A stretch of DNA of 11,046 nucleotides from Propionibacteriaceae bacterium (GCA_031255975.1 JAIRRM010000169.1:1-11046), one strand, 5' to 3'. Positions 1 through 7,674 are shown, numbered from the stretch's first letter. Notes: generated by a model from the sequence alone, not told the origin. Numbers and translations: made by a program.

Positions 1-192
1 GGCGATGGCACCCGAACTCACCAGCACCACCTGACGCCCCATTCCATGTTGCGTGGCAAGGGCATCCACCAACGCCAGCAACTTGTCATGATCGAGTCGG
101 TGAGCGGTAGTAAGCGATGACGAGCCGACCTTCACCACGATACGTTTCGCCGTGGCGATAGCGGCCCGAATGTCGGCTTCGGCCTCATTCAT
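1..192 (-). CDS. proB: Glutamate 5-kinase, N-terminal part (runs off left edge)
   Basis: Glutamate 5-kinase phosphorylates the gamma-carboxyl of glutamate with ATP, the first step of proline synthesis, in the cytoplasm. The 64 codons present hold the N-terminus of the amino-acid-kinase fold: [12 protein letters not shown] at residues 16-27 (ATP-phosphate-binding strand with Lys21 and the Gly/Ser loop) and [10 protein letters not shown] at 55-64 (the SSGA substrate loop). Both are characteristic of ProB. The rest, including any PUA domain, lies outside the window. The start is chosen at 192 because a GGGG stretch lies 8 bases upstream; an in-frame ATG at 198 is possible but only 2 bases from that stretch. 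The start overlaps the end of obg by 8 bases, so translation is probably coupled. The obg-proB order is common in Actinobacteria. Confidence 0.93.
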   Translation of the reverse strand, partial: MNEAEADIRAAIATAKRIVVKVGSSSLTTAHRLDHDKLLALVDALATQHGMGRQVVLVSSGAIA

Positions 193-1714
193 CGTCATTG
201 CCCCACTCATCGGGGTCGGCCAATGCCTCCCCGTGTACCTGACGCCAGTCGATACCCCGCTCGACATCATCCATCAATTCGTCTCGCATCGCCTGATACT
301 CGGCGTCGCGGGCACGACGGCGCGTCACCGCAGGACGCTGAGTGAACAGCCGCTCATCGTCGCCGCGACGCGCCAGGATCTCGGCACCGCTATCGATGTG
401 CGGCGCGAAATCAAACACCACCGGGTGCGGCCCGGCACCGATGGCCACCGCATCGCCGGGCGCAGCACCCAACCGCAGCAGTTCCTCCTCAACGCCGAGC
501 CGATTCAGCCGATCCGCCAGATAGCCGACGGCCTCGTTGTTGCCAAAATCGGTCTGCGCCACCCAGCGTTCCGGTTTACGGCCCTGCACCCGCCACACGA
601 AGCCGCCCTCACCGTCGCCCATACGACGTATCGTGAACTGATCGCCTTCATCGACGGCCGGAGGACGAATAACTATACGGGGGACGGGTTGCGCCGCCAC
701 CGCAGCGCGGCGTGCCGCCACCAACTCCGCCAACGCGAACGTCAATTCCCGCAACCCCGCTCCGGTCTTGGTGGAGATGCGGAACACCGGCAGTTCACGC
801 GCCGCGATCTCAGGCTCGGCGATGGCGGCGATCTCGGCGGCGTCCGGTACGTCCACCTTGTTCAACGCCACCAGCCGGGGCCTATCTTCCAGGCCGCCGT
901 ATGCCGCTAATTCCGCTTCGATCACATCCAGATCGGTGATCGGGTCACGCCCCGGCTCGTAAGTGGCGCAGTCGATGACGTGTACGATGGCCCAGCAACG
1001 CTCAATATGGCGCAGGAAATCATGCCCCAGACCACGCCCCTCAGAAGCCCCCTCGATGAGCCCTGGCACATCGGCGATGGTGAAGGTAGTCTCTCCGGCC
1101 ACCACCACGCCCAGATTGGGAACCAATGTGGTAAACGGGTAGTCGGCGATCTTGGGACGCGCGCGCGACACCGCCGCGATCAGGGACGATTTGCCGGCGC
1201 TCGGGAACCCCACCAACGCCACGTCGGCCACCACTTTGAGTTCCAATACGATGCTGCGATGGTCGCCGTCTTCACCCAGCAACGCAAAACCCGGTGCCAA
1301 GCGACGGCTGGATGCCAACGCGGCGTTACCGAGCCCACCCCGGCCACCGGCGGCGATCACCACTTCGGCGTCGGGGGTCGCCAGGTCGGCCAGCACGGCC
1401 CCGGAATCGGCGTCGGTCACGTAGGTGCCCTGCGGCACCGCCAACACCACATCGTCGCCGCTGGCACCGTTCTTGAAATCACCCTGGCCCGGTTGGCCGT
1501 TGGTGGCTTTCCGGCGCGACTGCCGGTGGTAATCCACCAGGGTGGTCAGACCGGGATCGACCCGCAGTATCACCGAGCCGCCGTTGCCGCCGTTGCCGCC
1601 GTCTGGGCCACCCAACGGCTTGAACTTCTCGCGCTTCACCGAGGCGCAGCCGTTGCCGCCGTGGCCTGCTTCGACTTGTAGCACCACCTTGTCGACGAAA
1701 GACGGTATCGCCAT
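185..1714 (-). CDS. obg: GTPase Obg/CgtA, ribosome-assembly GTPase
   Basis: Obg is an essential GTPase that binds the 50S precursor and links ribosome maturation to growth and guanine nucleotide levels. The 509-residue product shows three domains. Residues 1-160 are the glycine-rich Obg fold ([12 protein letters not shown] at 35-46). Residues 161-335 are the G domain, with P-loop GFPSAGKSS 169-177, switch threonines 195-196, DVPGL 215-219, NKVD 285-288 and STK 314-316. Residues about 347-430 are the OCT domain seen in actinobacterial Obg. A charged tail of about 70 residues follows. The ATG at 1714 is preferred over an upstream in-frame start because the conserved [10 protein letters not shown] begins there and a GGGGGG ribosome-binding stretch lies 6 bases upstream. 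It follows rpmA after 150 bases containing a hairpin, and overlaps proB. Confidence 0.97.
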   Translation of the reverse strand: MAIPSFVDKVVLQVEAGHGGNGCASVKREKFKPLGGPDGGNGGNGGSVILRVDPGLTTLVDYHRQSRRKATNGQPGQGDFKNGASGDDVVLAVPQGTYVTDADSGAVLADLATPDAEVVIAAGGRGGLGNAALASSRRLAPGFALLGEDGDHRSIVLELKVVADVALVGFPSAGKSSLIAAVSRARPKIADYPFTTLVPNLGVVVAGETTFTIADVPGLIEGASEGRGLGHDFLRHIERCWAIVHVIDCATYEPGRDPITDLDVIEAELAAYGGLEDRPRLVALNKVDVPDAAEIAAIAEPEIAARELPVFRISTKTGAGLRELTFALAELVAARRAAVAAQPVPRIVIRPPAVDEGDQFTIRRMGDGEGGFVWRVQGRKPERWVAQTDFGNNEAVGYLADRLNRLGVEEELLRLGAAPGDAVAIGAGPHPVVFDFAPHIDSGAEILARRGDDERLFTQRPAVTRRRARDAEYQAMRDELMDDVERGIDWRQVHGEALADPDEWGNDDE

Positions 1715-1766
1715 GGCCTGCCCCCCTGCGCACCTTTCCAAGTGCCCTACTCCGAAGATAACGACA

Positions 1767-1803
1767 CGAGGGCGGCCACCCCTTGTCGGATAGCCCGCCC
1801 TCG
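1767..1803 (-). other. GC-rich hairpin between rpmA and obg
   Basis: Two perfect 9-base inverted arms (CGAGGGCGG at 1767-1775, CCGCCCTCG at 1795-1803) flank a 19-base loop that could pair a little further. No T-run follows in the direction of transcription, so a classical intrinsic terminator is not supported. An attenuator, an RNA-stability element or a processing site between the ribosomal-protein genes and obg is possible. The arms are seen directly; the role is inferred. Confidence 0.5.
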
Positions 1804-1864
1804 CACGTAAGTCTGTGTCGGCTCCGCGGTTAAATCACCGGAGGCGATCAACTGTGTCAATCGC

Positions 1865-2119
1865 TCACGCGGTCGCCGCGATGTTGACCACCCGGCGGCC
1901 ACGTTTGGTGCCGAACTCCACCTTGCCGGCGACCAGCGCGAACAGGGTATCGTCACCGCCACGGCCCACGCCATCGCCGGGATGGAAGTGGGTGCCGCGC
2001 TGCCGCAAGATGATCTCGCCAGCGTTAACCTGCTGGCCGCCGAAGCGCTTCACGCCAAGGCGCTGTGCGTTGGAATCACGACCGTTGCGCGAGCTAGACG
2101 CGCCCTTCTTGTGTGCCAT
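1865..2119 (-). CDS. rpmA: 50S ribosomal protein L27
   Basis: L27 is a small basic protein of the large ribosomal subunit whose N-terminal tail reaches the peptidyl-transferase centre. The 84-residue product matches the family's usual length. It starts [16 protein letters not shown] and carries the typical [16 protein letters not shown] block near residues 28-43 and a KVEFG segment near the C-terminus. The start is fixed by a strong GGAGG site 7 bases upstream of the ATG. The N-terminus begins directly with the mature sequence, with no cleavable extension of the kind known in Firmicutes. It lies 30 bases behind rplU, the usual pairing, and ahead of obg. Confidence 0.98.
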   Translation of the reverse strand: MAHKKGASSSRNGRDSNAQRLGVKRFGGQQVNAGEIILRQRGTHFHPGDGVGRGGDDTLFALVAGKVEFGTKRGRRVVNIAATA

Positions 2120-2149
2120 TTCTGTTCCTCCAATGCCTTCGCACAGGCC

Positions 2150-2458
2150 CTACGCGGCGATGCCGGTGATCCTGACGGTGGTGTAGCGCTGGCGGTGGCC
2201 TTGGCGCTTGCGGTAACCGCTCTTGTTCTTAAACTTCAGGATGCGGATCTTCGGCCCCTTGACCTCACCCAGTACCTCGGCGCTCACCTTGGCTTTCGCC
2301 AGCGCACTCGCCTCGGCGGTGAGTTGACCATCGTCCACCAACATGACGACGGGCAACTCGACGGTGGCACCCACTTCCTGCGTCAGGTCGTCGATGTTGA
2401 CGATGCTGCCGACCTCGACCTTGTGCTGGCGGCTGCCAGCGCGCACAATCGCGTACAC
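2150..2458 (-). CDS. rplU: 50S ribosomal protein L21
   Basis: L21 binds 23S rRNA in the large subunit. Starting at the GTG at 2458 gives 102 residues, the normal length, opening (M)YAIVRAGSRQHKVEVG and ending with the conserved basic L21 signature GYRKRQGHRQRYTTV. The frame is open for another 20 codons upstream with another GTG 21 bases earlier, but family length and the conserved YAIVR start favour 2458. The ribosome-binding site is weak (an AGCGAG-like purine stretch). It is the first gene after the promoter at 2539-2567 and is followed by rpmA after 30 bases. Confidence 0.96.
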   Translation of the reverse strand: MYAIVRAGSRQHKVEVGSIVNIDDLTQEVGATVELPVVMLVDDGQLTAEASALAKAKVSAEVLGEVKGPKIRILKFKNKSGYRKRQGHRQRYTTVRITGIAA

Positions 2459-2484
2459 CTTGGTTCTCGCTCTCTTCACTCTTC

Positions 2485-2496
2485 GCCGCTCACGGC
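2485..2496 (-). other. Small hairpin in the rplU leader
   Basis: GCCG and CGGC arms surround a TGAG loop, about 27 bases ahead of the rplU start and inside the predicted 5' leader of about 75 bases. It could help control ribosomal-protein translation, but the stem is only 4 base pairs and may be chance in high-GC DNA. Confidence 0.2.
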
Positions 2497-2538
2497 CACA
2501 CGGGACACACCCGGGCACGCGAGAAGCGCCGAGGGATG

Positions 2539-2567
2539 AGTCTACGCGAGGCCGTCAGGCTAGGCAA
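2539..2567 (-). promoter_or_regulatory. Sigma70-type promoter for rplU-rpmA-obg(-proB)
   Basis: On the minus strand TTGCCT (2562-2567) and TAGACT (2539-2544) are separated by exactly 17 bases. This is a good match to the housekeeping -35/-10 pattern, with the TAnnnT -10 of Actinobacteria. It begins 4 bases after the rne stop codon in the gap before rplU, where this operon's promoter is expected. The start of transcription would be near 2532, leaving a leader of about 75 bases. No terminator is visible between rne and this promoter, so read-through from rne is also likely. Confidence 0.6.
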
Positions 2568-2570
2568 ACC

Positions 2571-4763
2571 TCATTTACGTTTGGACGCGCGCTTCGCGGC
2601 CCGCTCCCCGCCGTCAGCCGGAGCCTGCGTGGTAACGGGTTCGTCGTGGCGGATGTAACCGCGCCCACCACAGTGGTCACACGACTCGGTGAATGCTTCC
2701 GCAAGCCCGATGCCGATGCGCTTTCGGGTCAACTGCACCAGGCCGAGGCTGGTGACCTCACTCACCTGATGCCGGGTACGGTCACGCCCCAGACACTCCA
2801 CCAGGCGGCGCAGCAATAGTTCGCGGTTGCCAGGTAGCACCATGTCGATGAAGTCGATCACCACGATGCCGCCAAGGTCACGCAGCCGAAGTTGCCGTAC
2901 GATCTCCTCGGCCGCTTCTAAGTTGTTGCGGGTGACGGTTTCCTCCAGGTTGCCACCGGAGCCGGTGAAACGGCCCGTGTTCACGTCGATCACCGTCATC
3001 GCTTCGGTACGATCAATGATGAGCGAACCCCCCGATGGCAGAAACACTTTGCGTTCCAACGCCTTCGAGATCTGCTCGTCGATGCGATACTGCGCGAACG
3101 GGTCGCCCTGCTCTGCTGTATCCCAGCGCACCAAACGATCCTGTAGGTGTGGCGCGATGTGGGCGACATAGGCCGCCACCGAATCGTAGGCGTCCGCGGC
3201 ACTGCCGTTACCGGCCACCACCAACTGCGTAAAGTCCTCGGTGAACAGGTCGCGCACGATGCGCAGGGTAGGGTCGGGCTCGGCGTACAGCAACTGTGGC
3301 GCGGCACCGGTTTTGGCCTTGCGGTCGATCACCTCCCACTGGGCGTGCAACCGCTCCACGTCATGCACCAACTCCTCCTGAGTGGCACCTTCGGCGGCGG
3401 TGCGGATGACGGCGGATGCCCCGTCGGCCACTACTTCGCCCAGAATGCGCTTCAAGCGGAGGCGTTCGCTGTCAGGCAGCTTGCGCGACACCCCGGACAG
3501 ATGCCCCACTGGGGCGTAAACCACATAACGCCCCGGCAGCGAGATATGCGCGGTGAGCCGGGCACCTTTCGCGCCGATTGGGTCTTTGGATACCTGCACC
3601 AACACGGCCTGACCAGGCTGGAATATGGCCTCCATCTTACGATCGGCACCCTGTTCGCCGACCGCGTCCCAATCCACTTCACCGGCATATAGCACCGCGT
3701 TCCGGGCGCGACCGATGTCGATGAACACCGCCTCCATGCTGGGCAGCACGTTCTGAACCCGTCCCAGATAAATGTTTCCGATGAGGGACGACGAAGACGC
3801 GCGGTCGACGTAATGCTCCACCAGGATGCCGTCTTCTAACACCGCGATCTGGTTGTAATCGTCGCGCTGCCGGATGACCATCCGGCGCTCCACCGATTCA
3901 CGCCGGGCCAGAAACTCGGCCTCGGTGAGAATCGGAGCCCGCCGCCCGGAGGCGCGACCCTCCTTGCGGCGCTGCCGCTTCGCCTCCAGCCGGGTGGAAC
4001 CCTCGATGCCGGCCACCTCGTCGGAGGCGGAACCCAACGCCTTGGTACGCGGCTCGCGCACCTTGACGACTACCTCGTTCGGATCGTCCTCGGCACCGCC
4101 GAGATCCTCACCCCGCCGCCTACGCCGCCGCCTACGCCGCCGACCGCCACCGGCGTCTTCGGATTCTTCATCGTCTTCGTTGCCGCCGTCTCCGGATTCA
4201 CCGGATTCGTCGCCTTGCGCCTCACCTTCGCCGATACTCTCGTCATTCCTGCGTCGCCGACGACCTCCGCGACGGCGACGGCGACGGCTCGGGCCGGGTT
4301 CGTCGTCAGCTTCAGCGGCGTCGTCTTGTCCGTCGGCGACGGTGTCTTCCGCGATGGAGTGGGCAAGGTCGCTCAAAGCGGCATCGCGCTCTGCTGCGTC
4401 TACCTTGCGGCTGCGGCGAGTACGAGTGGGTTTCACGCTCGCCAACGCCGCCTCAATGTCCAGATCCACGTCCGCGCTTGGCGCGACGACGGTTTCGGGC
4501 TCCGCCACGGCGGTGGAGTCTGCCGCAACGCTCGCGCTTTTACGGCTGCGGGTGCGCTTCGGCTTCTCAACCGGGGCTTCGGCCTCGACTTCAGCCTTCT
4601 TGGCACGAGCGCGGCTCACACGCTTTGGCTTGACAGGTTCCATTTCCGCCGACAGGACAGCCTGTTCCGGGGCTTCGGCCTCAACAACGGCCTTACGGGT
4701 GGTACGCCGCCGTGCTGGACGCGCCGCAGTGTCAGTTACTGGGATGATGGTCTCATCGGGCAT
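2571..4763 (-). CDS. rne: Ribonuclease E/G with long charged N-terminal extension
   Basis: RNase E/G cuts single-stranded RNA in rRNA maturation and mRNA decay. The 730-residue product has about 290 residues of low-complexity, probably disordered sequence: Ala/Glu/Lys-rich at first, then two arginine runs (159-172 and 208-217) alternating with acidic stretches. The catalytic part follows: an S1 RNA-binding region at about 300-400 (SLIGNIYLGRVQNVLPSMEA at 326-345), then the DNase-I-like region with VIDVNTG at 591-597 and VVIDFIDM at 634-641. Asp593 and Asp637 match the Mg-binding aspartates of E. coli RNase E (D303, D346). CDHC at 695-698 is the Zn-link. The scaffold is N-terminal rather than C-terminal, as known in actinobacteria. 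The ATG at 4763 has AGGAGG 4 bases upstream; an in-frame extension to 4841 has no comparable site. Confidence 0.95.
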   Translation of the reverse strand: MPDETIIPVTDTAARPARRRTTRKAVVEAEAPEQAVLSAEMEPVKPKRVSRARAKKAEVEAEAPVEKPKRTRSRKSASVAADSTAVAEPETVVAPSADVDLDIEAALASVKPTRTRRSRKVDAAERDAALSDLAHSIAEDTVADGQDDAAEADDEPGPSRRRRRRGGRRRRRNDESIGEGEAQGDESGESGDGGNEDDEESEDAGGGRRRRRRRRRRGEDLGGAEDDPNEVVVKVREPRTKALGSASDEVAGIEGSTRLEAKRQRRKEGRASGRRAPILTEAEFLARRESVERRMVIRQRDDYNQIAVLEDGILVEHYVDRASSSSLIGNIYLGRVQNVLPSMEAVFIDIGRARNAVLYAGEVDWDAVGEQGADRKMEAIFQPGQAVLVQVSKDPIGAKGARLTAHISLPGRYVVYAPVGHLSGVSRKLPDSERLRLKRILGEVVADGASAVIRTAAEGATQEELVHDVERLHAQWEVIDRKAKTGAAPQLLYAEPDPTLRIVRDLFTEDFTQLVVAGNGSAADAYDSVAAYVAHIAPHLQDRLVRWDTAEQGDPFAQYRIDEQISKALERKVFLPSGGSLIIDRTEAMTVIDVNTGRFTGSGGNLEETVTRNNLEAAEEIVRQLRLRDLGGIVVIDFIDMVLPGNRELLLRRLVECLGRDRTRHQVSEVTSLGLVQLTRKRIGIGLAEAFTESCDHCGGRGYIRHDEPVTTQAPADGGERAAKRASKRK
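4114..4142. repeat. 12-base tandem repeat inside rne
   Basis: The unit CGCCGCCTACGC occurs twice in perfect tandem (4114-4125 and 4126-4137) and begins a third time. Read on the minus strand it encodes the second arginine run of the RNase E extension. The 12-base period keeps the frame, so slippage would change the run by four arginines. Confidence 0.7.
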
Positions 4764-4769
4764 ATGCCC
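4758..4769 (-). promoter_or_regulatory. Palindrome over the rne start codon
   Basis: GGGCATATGCCC is a perfect 12-base palindrome that includes the rne ATG and the edge of its AGGAGG ribosome-binding site. In the mRNA it could fold as a 4-base-pair GGGC/GCCC stem with an AUAU loop, partly hiding the start region, or it could act as a protein site on DNA. The palindrome is seen directly; the effect is inferred. Confidence 0.4.
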
Positions 4770-4875
4770 TCCTAGCCCGCAGTAGCCTACGGGCGGATAT
4801 GTCGCGGCAAGCCACGAAAAGCCAATGGGCCGCTGGCTCACTCACCCCCGCGGTCGGCAACCGTCGCGGTGAGGC

Positions 4876-4933
4876 AAGCGCTTCAGCGCAGTTCCGGTTT
4901 GTCAAGGGGAGGCCCCGGAAACTTGTACCAAGT
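4876..4933 (-). promoter_or_regulatory. Candidate rne promoter and operator region
   Basis: This part of the 228-base gap ahead of rne holds a perfect TTGACA -35 box on the minus strand (4900-4905), but no good -10 hexamer 15-19 bases further on. Around it lie three inverted repeats: ACTTG-TAC-CAAGT at 4921-4933, GGGG-AGG-CCCC at 4906-4916, and GCGC-TTCA-GCGC at 4878-4889. The first straddles the position upstream of -35 where a regulator could bind. The rest of the gap (4770-4875) holds no gene I can support. Confidence 0.35.
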
Positions 4934-4954
4934 ATGCCACACATCTGGGCATCC

Positions 4955-4979
4955 GGCGTTGCCGGGCGCGCAACACGCC
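4955..4979 (-). terminator. Hairpin after the radical-SAM partner gene
   Basis: Thirteen bases after the stop codon of the small partner gene the transcript can form GGC/GCC plus GTTGC/GCAAC, 8 base pairs with a 2-base bulge and a 7-base loop. There is no T-run behind it, so it is at best a weak or factor-dependent terminator, or a stabilising 3' end, separating folC-radical SAM from rne. Confidence 0.35.
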
Positions 4980-4991
4980 ATGGTTTCCCGG

Positions 4992-5657
4992 CTAAAACGC
5001 CGTAGCGCTCCCCTGCTCCAGCCGGGTGAGACGGCAGGAACTCCAGTCGGCTCCGTACCGCGACAACGCGGCGGTCACGTCGCTGGCCCGTACCAGTGGT
5101 TCGGTGTGGGCCACCACCATAGTTACGATGTTGCCGTCCACCCGGAGTTCTCGGAGCGCGGGCACCACGTCAATGGTCTTGATGCCGGAGCCGGATTCTC
5201 TGGTGATGGTGGCTGCCGGGGCGGCCAAGAGCGCCTGGACGGCGGCTTCCAATCCGATTGGGGCGGAGAACTCCGCCCGCCACAGCGATGCGGTCAACTC
5301 TTTTGCGGTCGCGCCGCGCTGGATAGCAACCACCTCGGTGACCGCCACCCCCACCGGAGCCACCGTATGCAGCGCCTCGCGCAACTGTTCCAGATCGGGC
5401 GCGGCGGCCAGAGCGACCTCCAGATACTCAGCGAGCGAGGCGGCACCGGTGGGTGCGACGTTGTAATGCGAGATGCGCGGGTGTGGGCTGAACCCGGATG
5501 AGTAGGCCACCGGCACTTGGGCGCGGCGCACCATCCGCTCGAACGCCCGTGCCAGATCGCGGTTCGAGGCGTAGCTGGCCGGGCCAGTTTTGGTGTAGCG
5601 CACCCGTACCCACATGACGGGATCGGGCCTACGCACCGGTGGTTCTCGCCTACTCAT
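4992..5657 (-). CDS. Radical SAM-associated protein, TIGR03936/DUF2344 type
   Basis: A 221-residue soluble protein of unknown function that usually accompanies, or is fused to, the large radical SAM protein encoded immediately upstream. I see the family pattern near the N-terminus: VRVRYTKTGPASYASNRDL at residues 17-35 and then SSGFSPHPRISHYNVAPTG at 53-71, the most conserved block. No transmembrane segment, signal peptide or cysteine-rich motif is visible. The ATG at 5657 forms an ATGA overlap with the TGA of the upstream gene, so the two proteins are almost certainly co-translated; a start 27 bases further upstream is less likely. Family membership rests on recalled patterns, and no biochemical role is established to my knowledge. 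Confidence 0.85.
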   Translation of the reverse strand: MSRREPPVRRPDPVMWVRVRYTKTGPASYASNRDLARAFERMVRRAQVPVAYSSGFSPHPRISHYNVAPTGAASLAEYLEVALAAAPDLEQLREALHTVAPVGVAVTEVVAIQRGATAKELTASLWRAEFSAPIGLEAAVQALLAAPAATITRESGSGIKTIDVVPALRELRVDGNIVTMVVAHTEPLVRASDVTAALSRYGADWSSCRLTRLEQGSATAF

Positions 5658-7594
5658 GAAACCCCCACCGCATCGCGTTTGCATTGTCCTCCGCCCTGCG
5701 CGGCCAACTCGATATCCACTCCGAAAAACGGGCAGACGCCACAGCCGTTACACCCAGCCCAACGGCAGTCCGGCAGTGAGGCCGCCAGCAGCGAATCCTG
5801 ATAGTCATCCCAGAGCCAATCGCGATCAAGGCCGACTTCCAGATGATCCCAAGGCAATATCTCGTCTTTCGGGCGCTCCCGGGTGGTGTACCAGGCGACA
5901 TCCACACCCGTTCCGGCGAGCGCGGTCACGGCGCACTCCATCCAACGCTCGAAGCTGAAATACTCACGCCAACCGTCGAACACCTCCCCGGCGCGCCACA
6001 CCGCTTCGATGATGGCACCCACCAGACGGTCACCCCGCGACAGCAACCCCTCTACCAAAGCGGGCTCGGCGTCGGCGTAACGCACCGTGATGGCCCGCCC
6101 ACAGCTACGGTCGGCGCGTACTTTGTCCTTGAGGCCGCGCATCCGGGCGCGCACGGTGTCGGTGTCGGCTTGCGCCACCCATTGAAAACTCGTCATCGGT
6201 TTCGGCACGAATCCGCCGATGCTGATGGTGCAGGCAATATCACGCCGACCGGAAACCTGCCGCCCGGTCTCGATGACGCGATGCGCCATGTCGGCGATCG
6301 CCAGCACATCGTCGTCGGTTTCGGTGGGCAGCCCACACATGAAATAGAGCTTCACCGAACGCCAACCCTGCGAGAAGGCCGTGGTCACCGTGGCGCTCAG
6401 ATCGTCTTCGCTCACATTCTTGTTGATGACGGCGCGCATCCGCTCGGTGCCACCCTCCGGGGCAAAGGTGAGGCCGGTACGGCGTCCGTTTCGGGCCAGT
6501 TCGGTAGCCAGTTCGATGTTAAAAGCATCCACCCTGGTAGATGGCAGGCTGAGCGAGGTGGACGTACCGGCGTAGCGGCTCGCCATGTCGGCGACCAACT
6601 GCCCAATCTGGGAGTGGTCGGCGCTGGAGAGGCTGAGAATACCCACCTCGTCATAACCGGTGGCCGCCAGCCCGCACAGCGCCAACTGTTCGATAACGCT
6701 TGCCGAGCGCTCCCGCACCGGGCGGGTAATCATGCCCGCCTGGCAGAAACGACAGCCTCGGGTGCAGCCCCGGAACACCTCCACCGAGTAACGCTCATGT
6801 ACCGTCTCGGCGACGGGAACGATGGGGCGTGACGGGAACCGCCAGGTGTCCAGTTTGGTGAGCACCCAACGTTGTGGCCGCGATGGCACCCCCGGTTGGT
6901 TGGGAGTGAGCGACGCTATAGCACCGTCGGCGCCATAGCTCACGTCGTACAACGACGGCACGTAAACCCGTCCGGTTTTAGCCAACTTGAGTAACAACCC
7001 GGCACGTCCTCCGGGTTTGCCGCCGCGTTTCCACTCCCGCACCAGGCAGGACACGTCTCCCACGGCCTGCTCGCCGTCGCCCAGGATAAAAGCGTCGATG
7101 AACGCGGCCATCGGCTCCGGGTTGACGCTACAGTGTCCCCCGGCGATCACGATGGGGTCGTCGACATCCCGGTCACAGGCGCGCAGCGGCACCCCGGCGA
7201 GATCCAGCATCTCCAGCACATTGGTGTAGCCCAGTTCGGTGGCAAGCGAAAACCCCCACACGTCGAAAGCCCGTACCGGCCGATGGCTCTCCAGCGTGAA
7301 CTGCGCTATAGCGTGGGCGCGCAACAACATCGCCAAATCGGGCCACACCGTGTAGCTACGTTCGGCGGCGGCCCATTCGTAAGAATTGATGATCTCGTAG
7401 AGCACCGCGAGCCCCTGATTGGGCTGCCCGATCTCGTAGGCGTCGGGATACGAAAGCACCCAGCGCACCTCGACCGTGGCGTCATCCCAAGGTTTTACGA
7501 CCGAGTTCGGCTCGCCGCCGACGTACTGAATGGGACGATGCACCTGGGTAAGCAGCGGCTCCAAAGCCGGGAAAAGAGACGCGGGTTCTGTCAT
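5654..7594 (-). CDS. B12-binding-like radical SAM protein, TIGR03960 type
   Basis: A 646-residue radical SAM enzyme. Such proteins cleave S-adenosylmethionine with a 4Fe-4S cluster; this family's substrate is unknown. The cluster motif CTRGCRFC (Cys277, Cys281, Cys284) is intact and followed by a classic AdoMet barrel (APEGGTERMR at 379-388). Residues about 35-180 resemble a cobalamin-binding Rossmann domain (AGGHCSVNPEPM at 151-162, GDGE 172-175) but lack the DxHxxG cobalamin histidine motif. The C-terminus has a second cysteine cluster (Cys610, 615, 618, 621) that could hold metal or another Fe-S cluster. The ATG at 7594 fits the conserved start region; no clear ribosome-binding site precedes it, but a -10-like box lies close by. 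It lies 80 bases behind folC and overlaps its partner by 4 bases. Confidence 0.9.
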   Translation of the reverse strand: MTEPASLFPALEPLLTQVHRPIQYVGGEPNSVVKPWDDATVEVRWVLSYPDAYEIGQPNQGLAVLYEIINSYEWAAAERSYTVWPDLAMLLRAHAIAQFTLESHRPVRAFDVWGFSLATELGYTNVLEMLDLAGVPLRACDRDVDDPIVIAGGHCSVNPEPMAAFIDAFILGDGEQAVGDVSCLVREWKRGGKPGGRAGLLLKLAKTGRVYVPSLYDVSYGADGAIASLTPNQPGVPSRPQRWVLTKLDTWRFPSRPIVPVAETVHERYSVEVFRGCTRGCRFCQAGMITRPVRERSASVIEQLALCGLAATGYDEVGILSLSSADHSQIGQLVADMASRYAGTSTSLSLPSTRVDAFNIELATELARNGRRTGLTFAPEGGTERMRAVINKNVSEDDLSATVTTAFSQGWRSVKLYFMCGLPTETDDDVLAIADMAHRVIETGRQVSGRRDIACTISIGGFVPKPMTSFQWVAQADTDTVRARMRGLKDKVRADRSCGRAITVRYADAEPALVEGLLSRGDRLVGAIIEAVWRAGEVFDGWREYFSFERWMECAVTALAGTGVDVAWYTTRERPKDEILPWDHLEVGLDRDWLWDDYQDSLLAASLPDCRWAGCNGCGVCPFFGVDIELAAQGGGQCKRDAVGVS

Positions 7595-7604
7595 GACACA
7601 CAGA

Positions 7605-7610
7605 ATGCTA
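7605..7610 (-). promoter_or_regulatory. Candidate -10 box for the radical SAM gene
   Basis: TAGCAT lies 10 bases ahead of the ATG at 7594, in the 80-base gap after folC. Transcription from it would leave a leader of only about 3 bases, which would explain the missing ribosome-binding site. No convincing -35 box is seen 16-18 bases upstream. The gene may also be read from folC. Confidence 0.35.
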
Positions 7611-7674
7611 CCCGCCAGCCGTGAAAGTACGGATGGGTAACCACCTGTTGCCGATTCGCCCATTCGTCGCGGCA

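Noticed and set aside
152..1681. Two plus-strand reading frames (252 and 233 codons) opposite obg
   Set aside because: They are antisense images of obg codon structure, without motifs or ribosome-binding sites.
1767..1803. Intrinsic terminator ending the rplU-rpmA transcript
   Set aside because: The stem is strong but no T-run follows, and obg lacks a visible promoter of its own, so full termination here is unlikely.
3874..4785. Long plus-strand reading frame (303 codons) opposite the rne 5' end
   Set aside because: It is Arg/Ser-rich low-complexity sequence, the expected antisense image of the charged RNase E extension; the minus-strand frame has clear RNase E domains.
4753..4944. Minus-strand 63-codon reading frame ahead of rne that overlaps the rne start by 11 bases
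   Set aside because: It could be an upstream leader reading frame, but it lacks a good ribosome-binding site, has an unremarkable Arg-rich composition and crosses the inverted repeats. Not enough to call a gene.
4799..5005. Plus-strand 68-codon reading frame in the gap ahead of rne
   Set aside because: Only a weak purine stretch precedes it, it has no recognisable motif, and it runs into the end of the radical-SAM partner gene on the other strand.
5843..6832. Long plus-strand reading frame (329 codons) opposite the radical SAM gene
   Set aside because: It has no family motif and a His/Gly-rich composition typical of antisense frames in high-GC genes; the minus strand carries the conserved radical SAM motifs.
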